Shown here one piece after another: positions 31,556 through 40,745 of a stretch of DNA of 64,000 nt. Origin of the DNA: Porphyrobacter sp. CACIAM 03H1 (GTDB lineage Bacteria > Pseudomonadota > Alphaproteobacteria > Sphingomonadales > Sphingomonadaceae). How positions within the stretch are numbered: position 1 is the stretch's first letter; each line of letters begins with the position of its first letter. The stretch covers positions 3,178,659 through 3,242,658 of the forward strand of contig NZ_CP021378.1 of the NCBI RefSeq assembly GCF_002215495.1, given 5' to 3'. The translations under genes and the position numbers were made by a program. A model generated the notes under the pieces. The model saw nothing but the letters and a program-made list of their open reading frames with translations, searched no databases and was not told the DNA's origin.

Positions 31556-33052
31556 TCACCCCAGCTTGCTCTTCAGAAGCTGGTTCACCAGCTGCGGATT
31601 GGCCTTGCCCTGCATCGCCTTCATCGTCTGGCCGACGAAGAAGCCGAACAGCGCTTCCTTGCCGGCGCGGTATTGTTCGACCTTGTCGGCATTGGCGGCG
31701 ATGATCGCGTCCACGGCAGCCTCGATGGCGCCGGTGTCGGAGACCTGCTTCAGCCCCTCGGCTTCAGCGATTTCAGCGGGATCGCGGCCGGTCTTGAGGA
31801 CGATCTCGAAGATTTCCTTGGCCTGCCCGCCGCTGATCTCGCCCTTGTCCTGCATGGCGAGGATGCTCGCCTGTGCGCTCGCCGTGGCGTTGGCGGGATC
31901 GGCCTCGTCGCCCAGCGCCTTCATCACCCCCGGCGCGACCGACAGCGACCAGTTGGCGACCTGCGTGGCGACCGCGGGTTCATCCTTGCCGATCGCCCGG
32001 GCGGTTTCGGCCAGCAGGGTTTCGAAGCGCGCGAAGGTCTCGACCTCGGCAGTCAGCTCGCGCGCGTTGTAGGGGGTGAGGCCCAGCACCTCGACATAAC
32101 GCTTGCGCTTGGCATCCGGCAGCTCGGGCAGCGAGGCGCGGCATTCGGCGAGGAAGTCGTCCTCCAGCACCAGCGGCAGCAGGTCGGGATCGGGGAAGTA
32201 GCGGTAATCGTGCGCGTCTTCCTTGCTGCGCATCGTGCGCGTGGTGCCGGTGCCGGGATCGAACAGGCGGGTTTCCTGCACGACCGTGCCGCCTGCTTCC
32301 AGCACATCGACCTGGCGCATCGCCTCGTGCTCGATCGCCTGCATGACGAAGCGCACGGAGTTGACGTTCTTGGTCTCGGTACGGGTGCCGAAGGGCTCGC
32401 CCACCTTGCGCACGCTGACGTTGACGTCGGCGCGCATCGAGCCTTCTTCCATGTTCCCGTCGCACGAGCCGACATAGCGCAGGATCGCCCGCAGCTTCCT
32501 GAGGTAAGCCCCTGCTTCGGCTGGCGAACGCATGTCGGGCTTGGAGACGATCTCCATCAGCGCCACGCCGCTGCGGTTCAAGTCGACATAGGACATGGTC
32601 GGGTGCTGGTCGTGCATCAGCTTGCCCGCATCCTGCTCGATGTGGATGCGCTCGATGCCGATGATCTTGTCTTCCGCAATACCGGCCTTCTCGTCCGCCT
32701 CGATCAGGAGTGAACCTTCGCCCACAATCGGATGATAAAGCTGGCTGATCTGGTAGCCCTGCGGGAGGTCGGCATAGAAGTAGTTCTTGCGGTCGAACCG
32801 GCTCCACGCGTTGATCTCAGCCTCGATCGCCATGCCGGTGCGCACCGCCTGCCGGATGCATTCCTTGTTGGGCACGGGCAGCATCCCCGGCATCGCCGCG
32901 TCAACGAGGGAGACCTGCGCATTCGGCTCCGCGCCGAAGGCGGTCGCGGCGCCGCTGAACAGCTTGGCGTTGGAGGTGACCTGCGCGTGGACCTCGAGGC
33001 CGATCACGACCTCCCATTCGCCGGTTGCGCCCTGAATGCGGTAGTTGCTCAT
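31556..33052 (-). CDS. gatB: Aspartyl/glutamyl-tRNA amidotransferase subunit B
   Basis: A 498-aa protein of full family length. The chosen ATG 33052 overlaps the stop of the small upstream gene (ATGA). Motifs [42 protein letters not shown] and [10 protein letters not shown] are diagnostic; the C-terminal GatB/YqeY tail ends with LLKSKL. With GatA and GatC it converts misacylated Glu-tRNA-Gln (and Asp-tRNA-Asn) to the correct amide form in bacteria that lack the matching synthetases. Confidence 0.97.
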   Translation of the reverse strand: MSNYRIQGATGEWEVVIGLEVHAQVTSNAKLFSGAATAFGAEPNAQVSLVDAAMPGMLPVPNKECIRQAVRTGMAIEAEINAWSRFDRKNYFYADLPQGYQISQLYHPIVGEGSLLIEADEKAGIAEDKIIGIERIHIEQDAGKLMHDQHPTMSYVDLNRSGVALMEIVSKPDMRSPAEAGAYLRKLRAILRYVGSCDGNMEEGSMRADVNVSVRKVGEPFGTRTETKNVNSVRFVMQAIEHEAMRQVDVLEAGGTVVQETRLFDPGTGTTRTMRSKEDAHDYRYFPDPDLLPLVLEDDFLAECRASLPELPDAKRKRYVEVLGLTPYNARELTAEVETFARFETLLAETARAIGKDEPAVATQVANWSLSVAPGVMKALGDEADPANATASAQASILAMQDKGEISGGQAKEIFEIVLKTGRDPAEIAEAEGLKQVSDTGAIEAAVDAIIAANADKVEQYRAGKEALFGFFVGQTMKAMQGKANPQLVNQLLKSKLG

Positions 33053-33207
33053 TTCCTGTCCTCGTCCTCGATCACCTTGCCATCCGGCCCGAAGCGCATC
33101 TCGCCGTGATCGACGTTCTTTCTCACCCAGTTGGCGACCATGAACGTCACCGGCACCGCTAGGGCGATGCCGATCCCGGCAAGCCACAGCGGAAGGTCGG
33201 GGGTCAC
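33049..33207 (-). CDS. Small membrane protein between gatA and gatB
   Basis: A 52-aa protein from GTG 33207, whose start overlaps the gatA stop (GTGA) and whose stop overlaps the gatB start (ATGA). One hydrophobic helix (residues 7-27, [21 protein letters not shown]) is followed by a charged tail ending in IEDEDRK. Coupling on both sides and a well-formed protein suggest a real gene. The function is unknown. Confidence 0.65.
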   Translation of the reverse strand: MTPDLPLWLAGIGIALAVPVTFMVANWVRKNVDHGEMRFGPDGKVIEDEDRK

Positions 33208-34685
33208 CACCACTTCTCCGGCTTCGCAGTGAAGCCCGCGCGCTGCTGGATCGCGAGGCCGGCGTTCAGCACGCCCTGCTCGTCGAAGGGCTTGCCAACC
33301 AGCTGGAGGCCGAGCGGCAGGCCGTCGGCGTTGATCGTCGCGGGGACGCTCATCGCGGGCAGGCCGGCGAGGCTGGCGGGGACGGCGAAGACGTCGTTGA
33401 GATACATCGTCAGCGGGTCGTCGGTCATCGAACCCAGCGGGAAGCTCGCGGTCGGCGTGGTCGGCGCGAGGATCACGTCGCATTCGGCGAAGGCGCGCTC
33501 GAAGTCGCGGGCGACCAACGCGCGGACCTTCTGCGCCTGGGTGTAATAGGCGTCGTAGAAGCCGGCCGAGAGCACGTAGGTGCCGATCAGGATGCGGCGC
33601 TTGACCTCGTCGCCGAACCCGGCGGCGCGGGTGGCGGCGTACATGTCCTGAAGGCCCACGCCGTCCGGCAGGTCGCGCAACCCGTAGCGCACCCCGTCAT
33701 AGCGGGCGAGGTTGGAGGAGGCTTCGGCGGGGGCGACGATGTAATAGGCGGGCAGCGCATATTTGGTGTGCGGCAGCGAGACGTCGACGATCTCGGCGCC
33801 CGCGTCCTTCAGCCACGCCTTGCCCTGCTCCCAGCTGTCGAGGATCGCCTGATCGGTGCCCTCCATGCGGTATTCGCGCGGGATGCCGACCTTCTTGCCC
33901 CTGAGGTCGCTGTTCAGCGCCGCTTCCCAGTCGGGCACGTCCATCTGGAGGCTGGTCGCGTCCTTGGGATCGAAGCCGGCCATCGCGCCGAGCATGATCG
34001 CGCAATCCTCGACCGAGCGGGCCATCGGGCCGGCCTGATCGAGGCTCGAGGCGAAGGCGACGATGCCCCAGCGCGAGCAACGGCCATAGGTCGGCTTGAT
34101 CCCGCAGATGCCGGTGAAGGCGGCGGGCTGGCGGATAGAGCCGCCGGTGTCGGTGCCGGTCGCGGCAGGCGCGATGCGCGCGGCGACGGCGGCGGAGGAG
34201 CCGCCCGAGGAGCCGCCGGGGCTCATCGGCTGGTTCGACCCAGCCTTGCGCCACGGCGAGGACACGTTGCCGAAATAGGAGGTCTCGTTGGACGAGCCCA
34301 TCGCGAACTGGTCGAGATTGAGCTTGCCGAGCATCCCCGCGCCCGCGTCCCACAGCTTCTGCGAGACGGTGCTTTCGTAGCGAGGCGTGAAACCTTCGAG
34401 GATGTGGCTGGCAGCGGTGGTCTGCACACCGTGGGTGGCGAAGAGGTCCTTCATGCCGATCGGCACGCCGGCCATCTTGCCCAGTTCCTCGCCCGCGGCG
34501 CGCGCAGCATCGACCTTGTCGGCGGCGGCGAGCGCGTGGTCGGGAGTGGTGACGATGAAGGCGTTGAGGCTGGCGGCCTCGGCCACGGCGGCGTTGAAGG
34601 CTTCGGCCACTTCACGCGCGGTGAAGTCGCCATTTGCCACGCCGTCGCGGATGTCCTTTACGCCGAGAGAGGTGAGGTCAGTCAT
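33204..34685 (-). CDS. gatA: Aspartyl/glutamyl-tRNA amidotransferase subunit A
   Basis: A 493-aa amidase-signature enzyme. Catalytic Ser-cisSer-Lys elements are seen: K in [10 protein letters not shown], the Gly/Ser-rich [14 protein letters not shown] and [17 protein letters not shown] 34685 was chosen over the longer TTG frame. It supplies ammonia from glutamine to GatB. Upstream lies a palindromic repeat separating it from gatC. Confidence 0.97.
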   Translation of the reverse strand: MTDLTSLGVKDIRDGVANGDFTAREVAEAFNAAVAEAASLNAFIVTTPDHALAAADKVDAARAAGEELGKMAGVPIGMKDLFATHGVQTTAASHILEGFTPRYESTVSQKLWDAGAGMLGKLNLDQFAMGSSNETSYFGNVSSPWRKAGSNQPMSPGGSSGGSSAAVAARIAPAATGTDTGGSIRQPAAFTGICGIKPTYGRCSRWGIVAFASSLDQAGPMARSVEDCAIMLGAMAGFDPKDATSLQMDVPDWEAALNSDLRGKKVGIPREYRMEGTDQAILDSWEQGKAWLKDAGAEIVDVSLPHTKYALPAYYIVAPAEASSNLARYDGVRYGLRDLPDGVGLQDMYAATRAAGFGDEVKRRILIGTYVLSAGFYDAYYTQAQKVRALVARDFERAFAECDVILAPTTPTASFPLGSMTDDPLTMYLNDVFAVPASLAGLPAMSVPATINADGLPLGLQLVGKPFDEQGVLNAGLAIQQRAGFTAKPEKWW

Positions 34686-34694
34686 TGTTTCCAA

Positions 34695-34785
34695 CCGTTC
34701 GCCCTGAGCCTGTCGAAGGGCTGTCCTTCTTGAGGCGCAGGGAATGAAAAGAAAAGCGGGGCTTCGACAAGCTCAGCCCGAACGG
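34695..34785. repeat. Palindromic repeat, copy 1 (between gatC and gatA)
   Basis: The arms are CCGTTCGCCCTGAGCCTGTC at 34695 and its imperfect reverse complement at 34758-34785 (CTTCGACAAGCTCAGCCCGA). The spacer is 37 bp. It sits in the gatC-gatA leader, where the transcript would form a long hairpin. Copies 2 and 3 are at 45297 and 62393. Confidence 0.85.
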
Positions 34786-34805
34786 AAATGGGCGTAACCC
34801 CTTCC

Positions 34806-35108
34806 CTACTCGATCACCTTCGGAACCCCGAAAAAGCCGTGCTCGGCCGCGGGCGCATTGGCGAGCACGTCGTCGCGCTTGCCGCCGCCGGTCAGCGGAT
34901 CGGCATCGACCACGTCCTCGCGCAGGCGCAGCGTGTTGGGGATCACCGCCGCCATCGGCTCGATTCCCGTGACATCCACCTCGCCGAGCTGTTCGACCCA
35001 CTGGAGGATGCCGTTGAGTTCCGGGACCATCCGCTCGAGCGCCGCGTCATCCATGCGGATGCGCGCGAGGCTGGCGATCTTGGCGACGGTTGCCTTGTCG
35101 ACCGACAT
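34806..35108 (-). CDS. gatC: Aspartyl/glutamyl-tRNA amidotransferase subunit C
   Basis: A 100-aa protein of normal GatC length. It opens [19 protein letters not shown], with [16 protein letters not shown] and the C-terminal LREDVV...FFGVPKVIE typical of the family. It is a small scaffold that wraps around GatA in the GatCAB complex. It lies 14 bp after the FKBP gene and upstream of gatA. Confidence 0.95.
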   Translation of the reverse strand: MSVDKATVAKIASLARIRMDDAALERMVPELNGILQWVEQLGEVDVTGIEPMAAVIPNTLRLREDVVDADPLTGGGKRDDVLANAPAAEHGFFGVPKVIE

Positions 35109-35122
35109 GCGCGCCCCCGCCC

Positions 35123-35722
35123 TTACTGGCCCGGAGTGCCCTGGGGCGCACCCTGCGGCGCCCCGCCCGGACCGCCCGGAGCCGCGCCGCCCATCTGCTG
35201 CTGCATGGTCTGCTGCAGGATCTGGAGATTGCGGTCGAAGGTCGCGCGGCTCATGATGTCGATCACCTCGATCTCGAAGATCAGGTCGGCGTTCGGCGGG
35301 ATCGGGGCGCCCGGGGGCGGGGTCGCGCCATAAGCCAGGTCGGCGGGGATGAAGAGCGTGTACTTGCCCCCCTTCTGCATCTGCTGGAGGCCCTGGAAGA
35401 AGCCCGGAACGGTCGCCCCGTCCTCGAGCGGGAAGGGCGTGCCCTCGGGGAACAGGCCCTGCACCGGGAGGGGGATGTCCTGCGATTCGTCGAACACCGT
35501 GCCGTCCGAGGCGAGCTTGCCCTTGTACTTGACCCACACGACCTCGCCGACCTTGGGATTGGGGCCGGTGCCCGCCACCTCGGTGTCGACGTTGAGGCCG
35601 CGCGGCACGGCGGCCCAAGCGAGGCCTGCGCCCACCAGCACCGCAAGGATCACCCCGATCCACAGCTTGGTCAGCGAGCCCTTGGCGAGCGGCTTGATCG
35701 GAACGCGCGTAATCTCGGTCAT
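35123..35722 (-). CDS. Membrane-anchored FKBP-type peptidyl-prolyl isomerase
   Basis: A 199-aa protein with an N-terminal membrane anchor (about 20-38) and an FKBP domain at about 50-160 showing [32 protein letters not shown] and [17 protein letters not shown] Gln-rich helix and a Gly/Pro/Gln tail follow. It would act as a proline isomerase/chaperone in the periplasm. It sits between rpsU and gatC on the same strand. Confidence 0.9.
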   Translation of the reverse strand: MTEITRVPIKPLAKGSLTKLWIGVILAVLVGAGLAWAAVPRGLNVDTEVAGTGPNPKVGEVVWVKYKGKLASDGTVFDESQDIPLPVQGLFPEGTPFPLEDGATVPGFFQGLQQMQKGGKYTLFIPADLAYGATPPPGAPIPPNADLIFEIEVIDIMSRATFDRNLQILQQTMQQQMGGAAPGGPGGAPQGAPQGTPGQ

Positions 35723-35772
35723 TGTAACGATCCTGATGAGCGGCACCTTCGCGCCGCGTGACGACGGCAAAA

Positions 35773-35795
35773 GGGCGCGGGGATAAGCCGCGCCC
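35773..35795 (-). terminator. Rho-independent terminator downstream of rpsU
   Basis: GGGCGCGG and CCGCGCCC pair around a 7-base loop. On the minus strand the stem is followed by TTTTGCC. It lies 65 bp past the rpsU stop and separates it from the FKBP gene. Confidence 0.75.
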
Positions 35796-35860
35796 TGATG
35801 GCTGATCGGAAAGGGGGTTTCAAGCGGTTCCGGTTGCCGAAGCGCGCCTGACGACGGGAA

Positions 35861-36067
35861 TTACTTGCTCCCGTCGCGCTCCATCCGCTTGCGCTCCATC
35901 TTGCGAGCGCGGCGCACGGCGGCGGCCTTTTCGCGGGCGCGCTTTTCCGACGGCTTCTCGTAGTGGCGACGCAGCTTCATTTCGCGATAAACGCCTTCGC
36001 GCTGCAGCTTCTTCTTGAGCGCGCGCAGGGCCTGATCGACATTGTTATCGCGAACCATGATTTGCAT
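35861..36067 (-). CDS. rpsU: 30S ribosomal protein S21
   Basis: A 68-aa basic protein. [20 protein letters not shown] and [20 protein letters not shown] are diagnostic for bS21. The start ATG 36067 matches the alphaproteobacterial form; ATG 36058 is possible. It binds the 30S platform near the anti-Shine-Dalgarno region. Confidence 0.97.
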   Translation of the reverse strand: MQIMVRDNNVDQALRALKKKLQREGVYREMKLRRHYEKPSEKRAREKAAAVRRARKMERKRMERDGSK

Positions 36068-36287
36068 AAACGACGACTACCTCATGTCCAAACGCCCAGA
36101 GCCCCGCATGTGATTCTGCGCGGGGTTGCGCGGTGAATTTCCAATGAAATGCGGACGATTCCCAAGGGGAGCCGCCCTCCAAACCGCGCCCCGATAGTCC
36201 AACACCGGCAAAATGGCAAGCCGCCAGAACGGATTCGCGTGCCGAGCCGAGCTAGGCAGAGCGCCAGTCGCCCGCTAAAGGCTCCCC

Positions 36288-36701
36288 ATGGACGGTGTCA
36301 TCTCCCCTCTCAAGGCCAGCCTGTTCGTCGCCGCCGGCGGCGCGGCGGGCTCGGTGCTGCGCTATCATGCGGGGCGCTGGGTCCGCGATCTTGCCGGAGC
36401 GGGCAACGCCTTCCCGTGGGGGACGCTGGCGGTCAATATCCTCGGCAGCCTTGCGATGGGCGCGCTGGTCGGGTGGTTCGCCCGCTCGGCTCCCGGCGAG
36501 CAAACCGCCGAGGTCGCGCGCCTGCTGCTGGGTGTCGGCCTGCTGGGCGGCTTCACCACCTTCAGCGCCTTTTCGTCCGAGCTGGTCACCATGGTCCATC
36601 GCGGACAGGCCGGGCTTGCGGCAGGCTATGCCGCCGCCTCGCTTATCGCCGGAATGGCGGCGATGATCGTCGGCCTCGTCGCAGCGCAGAACGTCCGATG
36701 A
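36288..36701 (+). CDS. crcB: Fluoride ion channel CrcB/Fluc
   Basis: A 137-aa protein with four membrane helices. GGAAGSVLRYHAGRW, WGTLAVNILGSLAMG and GFTTFSAFSSE are the family motifs that line the dual-topology fluoride pore. First gene of an operon in which nearly every stop overlaps the next start. No fluoride riboswitch was recognised in the 220 bp upstream. Confidence 0.95.
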   Translation: MDGVISPLKASLFVAAGGAAGSVLRYHAGRWVRDLAGAGNAFPWGTLAVNILGSLAMGALVGWFARSAPGEQTAEVARLLLGVGLLGGFTTFSAFSSELVTMVHRGQAGLAAGYAAASLIAGMAAMIVGLVAAQNVR

Positions 36702-37909
36702 CCGCTGCCCCCACCAACGACAACGTCCGCCAGTTCACCGTCGGCCCGGACGACGACGGCATCCGGCTCGACCGCTGGTTCAAGCGCAACCTGCCGCAGG
36801 TCGGCTTCGCCACGGTGTCGCGCTGGGCGCGGACCGGGCAGATCCGGGTCGACGGCAAGCGCGCCAAGCCCGAGGATCGCCTCACGGCAGGGCAGGTCCT
36901 GCGCGTGCCGCCGGGCGGGGAAGAACCCGCGCGCGAGGCAGCCAAGCCCCGCGCCCGCCCGCTCAGCCCCGAACAGATCGCCGAGGCGCGCGAGATGGTG
37001 ATCCGCGAGACACCCACCGCGATCGTCCTCAACAAGCCTCCCGGCCTCGCCACGCAGGGCGGGAGCAAGACGACCAAGCATGTCGACGGGCTGCTCGATG
37101 CCTTCGTGGAAGGGAACGCGCCGCGCCCGCGCCTCGTCCACCGGCTCGACAAGGACACCTCGGGCGTCCTCCTGATCGCCCGCACCCCGGGCAGCGCCGC
37201 GAGCTTCTCCAAGCGGTTCGCCAGCCGCTCGGCGCGCAAGGTCTACTGGGCGCTGGTGGTCGGCGTGCCGCAGCTTGCCGAAGGCGTGATCGACGCCCCG
37301 CTCGGCAAGCAGCCGGGCACGGGCGGCGAGAAGATGCATATCGACGAGGAGAACGGCGCGGCGGCCAAGACCCGTTACCGCGTGGTCGACCGGGCGGGCC
37401 AGCGCGCGGCGTGGGTCGAGCTCGAACCGCTCACCGGCCGCACCCACCAGCTGCGCGTCCACATGGCCGCGATCGGGCACCCGATCGTGGGCGATGGCAA
37501 GTATGGCGGGCAGGACGCCTTCCTGACCGGCGCGGTGAGCCGCAAGATGCACCTCCACGCCCGCCGCCTCATCATCACCGAGCCCAAAGCGGGTGAAGGC
37601 AGCGGCGGCAAGCTCGACGTCACCGCCGAACTACCCCCGCACTTCGCCGCCAGCATGGAGGTGCTCGGCTTCGACCCGGCCCTTTCCGATGCCGCCCCCT
37701 TGCGCGAGGAGGTGCCCGAGAAGACGCCTGAGGAAAAGAAGCAGGCCGCCCGCCGCCACTTCAAGCAGGCGCGCAAGGAAGAGCGCGCCCCCCGCCGTGC
37801 GCGCGGGAGCGCCAACGCCAAGGCGAAACCCAAGCCCAAGGGCAAGGGCAAGGGCAAGCCCGCCAGACCGGCCAAGCCCAAGGGGCCCGGCAAGAGCCCG
37901 CGCCGCTGA
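36698..37909 (+). CDS. RluC/RluD-family 23S rRNA pseudouridine synthase
   Basis: A 403-aa protein starting at ATG 36698, overlapping crcB (ATGA). The N-terminal S4-like domain (RLDRWFKRNLPQ, VSRWARTGQIRVDGKR) is followed by the catalytic core with HRLDKDTSGVLLIAR, where the D is the catalytic aspartate, and GRTHQLRVHM. A Lys/Pro/Arg-rich low-complexity tail of about 60 residues extends the C terminus and may aid RNA binding. Likely target: 23S rRNA U955/2504/2580-type sites; not provable here. Confidence 0.9.
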   Translation: MTAAPTNDNVRQFTVGPDDDGIRLDRWFKRNLPQVGFATVSRWARTGQIRVDGKRAKPEDRLTAGQVLRVPPGGEEPAREAAKPRARPLSPEQIAEAREMVIRETPTAIVLNKPPGLATQGGSKTTKHVDGLLDAFVEGNAPRPRLVHRLDKDTSGVLLIARTPGSAASFSKRFASRSARKVYWALVVGVPQLAEGVIDAPLGKQPGTGGEKMHIDEENGAAAKTRYRVVDRAGQRAAWVELEPLTGRTHQLRVHMAAIGHPIVGDGKYGGQDAFLTGAVSRKMHLHARRLIITEPKAGEGSGGKLDVTAELPPHFAASMEVLGFDPALSDAAPLREEVPEKTPEEKKQAARRHFKQARKEERAPRRARGSANAKAKPKPKGKGKGKPARPAKPKGPGKSPRR

Positions 37910-38508
37910 TGCACCCAAACCCGCTTTTCCGCAGCGACGACCATGCGCTCCTCGAAAGCCTAATCGCCGAGATCGGCTTCGGCATGGTCTTCGCCCAGAC
38001 CCCCGACGGGCCGCGCGTGGCGCACACGCCGCTGCTCTCGACCGCGGACGGCGCAGTGCAGTTCCACCTCGCCCGGGGCAACGCCCTGACGCGGCACCTC
38101 GACGGCGGAACGGCACTGATCGTGGTCAACGGGCCCGACGCCTATGTCTCCCCCCGCTGGTACGACAACCGCGACACGGTGCCGACCTGGAACTACGTCG
38201 CGCTCGAGCTCGAGGGCCGGGTGCGGCGCATGGCGGACGAGGGGCTGGAGGCTTTCCTTCACGCCGCCATCGCCAAACACGAAGGGCGGCTGGAGGGCGA
38301 GCCGTGGCGCGCGGAGGAATCGTCCGAGAAGGTCTGGTCCGGCCTGTTCCGGGGGATCACAGGCTTCGAGATGGAGGTGCTGGCCTGGCGCCCCACACTC
38401 AAGCTCTCGCAGAACAAGTCGGCAAATGAACGCGCCCGGATCGCCGAGGGGCTGGAGGCTGCCGGCCATGCCGCCCTCGCCCATCTCGTGCGGGAGCTGC
38501 CCGAATGA
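37909..38508 (+). CDS. PaiB-family FMN-binding protein
   Basis: A 199-aa protein. The start shares a base with the previous stop (TGATG). HPNPLFRSDD, VAHTPLL, DAYVSPRWYDNRDTVPTWNY and LKLSQNKSANERARIAEGL match the PaiB/negative transcriptional regulator family (FMN-binding split barrel). The true activity of the family is poorly established. Confidence 0.88.
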   Translation: MHPNPLFRSDDHALLESLIAEIGFGMVFAQTPDGPRVAHTPLLSTADGAVQFHLARGNALTRHLDGGTALIVVNGPDAYVSPRWYDNRDTVPTWNYVALELEGRVRRMADEGLEAFLHAAIAKHEGRLEGEPWRAEESSEKVWSGLFRGITGFEMEVLAWRPTLKLSQNKSANERARIAEGLEAAGHAALAHLVRELPE

Positions 38509-39179
38509 CCCGGCTCCCCAAGCGCTTGGCCGTGTTCGATTGCGACGGCACGCTGGTCGACGGGCAGGCGGACGTGTGCTGGGCAATGGAGCGCGCCTTC
38601 ACTCGCGCCGGCCTTGAAGCGCCCGACAATCACGCCGTGCGCCGCATCGTCGGCCTGAGCCTGCCCGCCGCTGTCCGCGCCCTCGCACCGGCCCTGAGCG
38701 AGGACGAGAACCGCGCCGTCACCGAATTCTACCGATCAAGCTTTCGCGCCCGGCGCGAGGAAGGCCTGCTCGACGAACCGCTCTACGAGGGCATCGCCGA
38801 CCTGCTGCGCGATCTGCACGCGGGCGGCTGGCAGCTCGCCGTCGCCACCGGCAAGTCCGACCGCGGGCTTGCCGCCTGCCTTGCGGGCCACGGCATCGCC
38901 GACCTCTTCATCTCGCTCCAGACCGCCGACCGCCACCCCTCCAAGCCCCATCCGGCGATGCTCGAGGCCGCCCTGTTCGAGGCCGGCGCGGCGCGCGAGG
39001 AGACAGTGATGATCGGCGACACCAGCTTCGACATGGTCATGGCGCGCAGCATCGGGGTCGCCGCGATCGGGGTTGGCTGGGGCTATCACGGCGCTGCCGA
39101 ACTGCTCGCGAGCGGGGCTGCGCAGGTGGTCGAGACCGCCGCCGCGCTTGCCGTCGCACTGGAGGAGACCCTGCCATGA
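38505..39179 (+). CDS. HAD-family hydrolase (phosphoglycolate phosphatase-like)
   Basis: A 224-aa protein of HAD subfamily IA. Motif I VFDCDGTLVD (nucleophile and acid/base aspartates), motif II ATGKSDRG, motif III lysine in SKPHPAM and motif IV MIGDTSFDMVMA are in order, with a helical cap after motif I. It dephosphorylates a small metabolite; phosphoglycolate or a sugar phosphate is likely. It overlaps both neighbours by four bases. Confidence 0.9.
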   Translation: MTRLPKRLAVFDCDGTLVDGQADVCWAMERAFTRAGLEAPDNHAVRRIVGLSLPAAVRALAPALSEDENRAVTEFYRSSFRARREEGLLDEPLYEGIADLLRDLHAGGWQLAVATGKSDRGLAACLAGHGIADLFISLQTADRHPSKPHPAMLEAALFEAGAAREETVMIGDTSFDMVMARSIGVAAIGVGWGYHGAAELLASGAAQVVETAAALAVALEETLP

Positions 39180-39415
39180 GCCGTTCGCAGCGGGAACTGG
39201 AGCACGCACGCGCGCGCACCGGCTTCATCATCATCACCGCCGTCCGGTTCGGCGGGGTGGCAATGGTGATGCTCGGCTTTGCCATCGTGCGCGGCATCAT
39301 CGACCTGCCCTATGCGGTGGGCGCGGTGATCGCCGTGGCGGGCTTCATCGAGATGTTCTTCCTGCCGCGCTTCATCGCTCGCCGCTTCAAGGCCGGAGAC
39401 GGACGCGAGAGATGA
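39176..39415 (+). CDS. Small two-helix membrane protein
   Basis: A 79-aa protein with two hydrophobic helices (about 17-38 and 45-63) and basic ends. It overlaps the HAD gene and the ATP12 gene by four bases each, so it is co-translated within the operon. I know no named family; its regular place before ATP12-type genes would be worth checking. Confidence 0.75.
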   Translation: MSRSQRELEHARARTGFIIITAVRFGGVAMVMLGFAIVRGIIDLPYAVGAVIAVAGFIEMFFLPRFIARRFKAGDGRER

Positions 39416-40119
39416 TCCGGCGCTTCTACAAGGATGTCACGCTCGCGCAGCAACCGGGCGGGTCGCAGGTCATGCTCGACGCGCGCGGGGTGAAGACCGT
39501 GGGCGGCGCGCCCCAGATCGTGCCGACCGAGGCGCTCGGCGAGGCGCTGGCGGCGGAATGGGCGCGGCAGGGCGAGCGGATCGATCCCGCCAGCCTCCCT
39601 CTTCGCGACATGGCCGATTACGCGATCGACGTGGTCGCCGCCGATCCGGCCGCCGTGGCGCAGGGTCTCCTCGCCTATGCCGAGACCGACACCCTGTGCT
39701 ACCGCGCCGACCCGGACGAGCCGCTCCATGCGCGCCAGCAGGCCGAATGGGAGCCGCTGCTCGCCGCCTTCGAGGCCGCGCATGGCATCACCTTCACAAG
39801 GGTGAGCGGCGTGCTCCACCGCCCGCAACCGCCCGAGACGCTCGCCGTGCTGAAGGCGCGGCTGCTCTCGCTCGATCCCTTCACTCTCGCCGGGGTGGAG
39901 GCGATGACGAAGCTCGCCGCCTCGCTCGTCACCGCCCTCGCCGCACTCGATGCGGCGCATGAGGACGAGCCGCTCGCGCTGTGGCGGGCGGTGTGTCTGG
40001 AGGAGGAATGGCAGGCGGAACTATGGGGCCGCGACGAGGAGGCCGAGGAGCGCCGGGCGCGGCGTGAGGCGGATTTCCTGCGCGCCTGTGCTTTCGCGCG
40101 GCTGGCGCGGGGCGCCTAG
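39412..40119 (+). CDS. ATP12-family F1-ATPase assembly chaperone
   Basis: A 235-aa protein starting at ATG 39412 (ATGA overlap). RRFYKDVTLAQ, LDARGVKTV, LPLRDMADYAID, DTLCYRADPDEPL and the AxWEPLL-like segment match ATP12, which binds the F1 alpha subunit during ATP synthase assembly. This family is shared by alphaproteobacteria and mitochondria. Last gene of the crcB operon; its stop overlaps that of the convergent lipoprotein gene (CTAG). Confidence 0.93.
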   Translation: MIRRFYKDVTLAQQPGGSQVMLDARGVKTVGGAPQIVPTEALGEALAAEWARQGERIDPASLPLRDMADYAIDVVAADPAAVAQGLLAYAETDTLCYRADPDEPLHARQQAEWEPLLAAFEAAHGITFTRVSGVLHRPQPPETLAVLKARLLSLDPFTLAGVEAMTKLAASLVTALAALDAAHEDEPLALWRAVCLEEEWQAELWGRDEEAEERRARREADFLRACAFARLARGA

Positions 40120-40718
40120 CCCCCCGTCACCCACGCGGCGACATCCGCCGCCACCCGGTTCGCCGCCGTGTTGAGCCCTGCGCCGACCGCGCGGGCCTCT
40201 GCCGGGATGCCTTCCTCGCGCGCCTCGAAGCGGCGGGTCGTGACCTTGCCCTCGCGGTCGATCCGCACCGCATCGAAGCGCACCACCGCCGACCTCGTCG
40301 CGACTTCGTAGCCCATGTCGATCAGCGTCCCGCGCATCGTCACCGTGGCGAGGGTTGCGGTGTCGTCACCGTCGACCACCATGGCGCCGCCGCGCGCGCG
40401 GATCGTCTCGCCCACCAGCCGCCGGAACAGGCGCGCGGGCTTTTCGACCCAGAAGGCTTCCTGAAGATAGGCCAGTTCGGTGTTCGACACCGCCACCGGC
40501 ACGCGCAGCACGTCGAGCTTGGCGGGGGTGTCGAAACTCAGCACCGCGATCACCGGCTGTTCGCTGCCGCCCCCGCCGGCTCCGGGGCCTGCCGGGGCGC
40601 GCGCTTCGGCGCTCAGGGTCAGCAGGCTCTCGGGCGGCTCGCCGCCCAGGCTGATGCAGCCGGGGAGCGCCAGCAGGAGCGGCGCGGCGACAAGGAGGGG
40701 CCTGAGGCGGAGGGTCAT
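40116..40718 (-). CDS. ABC-type transport auxiliary lipoprotein
   Basis: A 200-aa lipoprotein with lipobox LPGC at about 18-21. The body (VIAVLSFDTPAKLDVLRVPV, LAYLQEAFWVEKPARLFRRL) matches the ABC_trans_aux/PqiC-type family. In lipid transport systems with MCE proteins it acts at the outer membrane. It is the last gene of the mla-like operon, 27 bp after the MlaD-like gene. Confidence 0.85.
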   Translation of the reverse strand: MTLRLRPLLVAAPLLLALPGCISLGGEPPESLLTLSAEARAPAGPGAGGGGSEQPVIAVLSFDTPAKLDVLRVPVAVSNTELAYLQEAFWVEKPARLFRRLVGETIRARGGAMVVDGDDTATLATVTMRGTLIDMGYEVATRSAVVRFDAVRIDREGKVTTRRFEAREEGIPAEARAVGAGLNTAANRVAADVAAWVTGG

Positions 40719-40745
40719 GGCATGGGTCCTTCTACGCGGGCCGGA

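Noticed and set aside
36068..36287. Possible fluoride riboswitch before crcB
   Set aside because: No stretch resembling the conserved riboswitch core was seen in the 220-bp leader.
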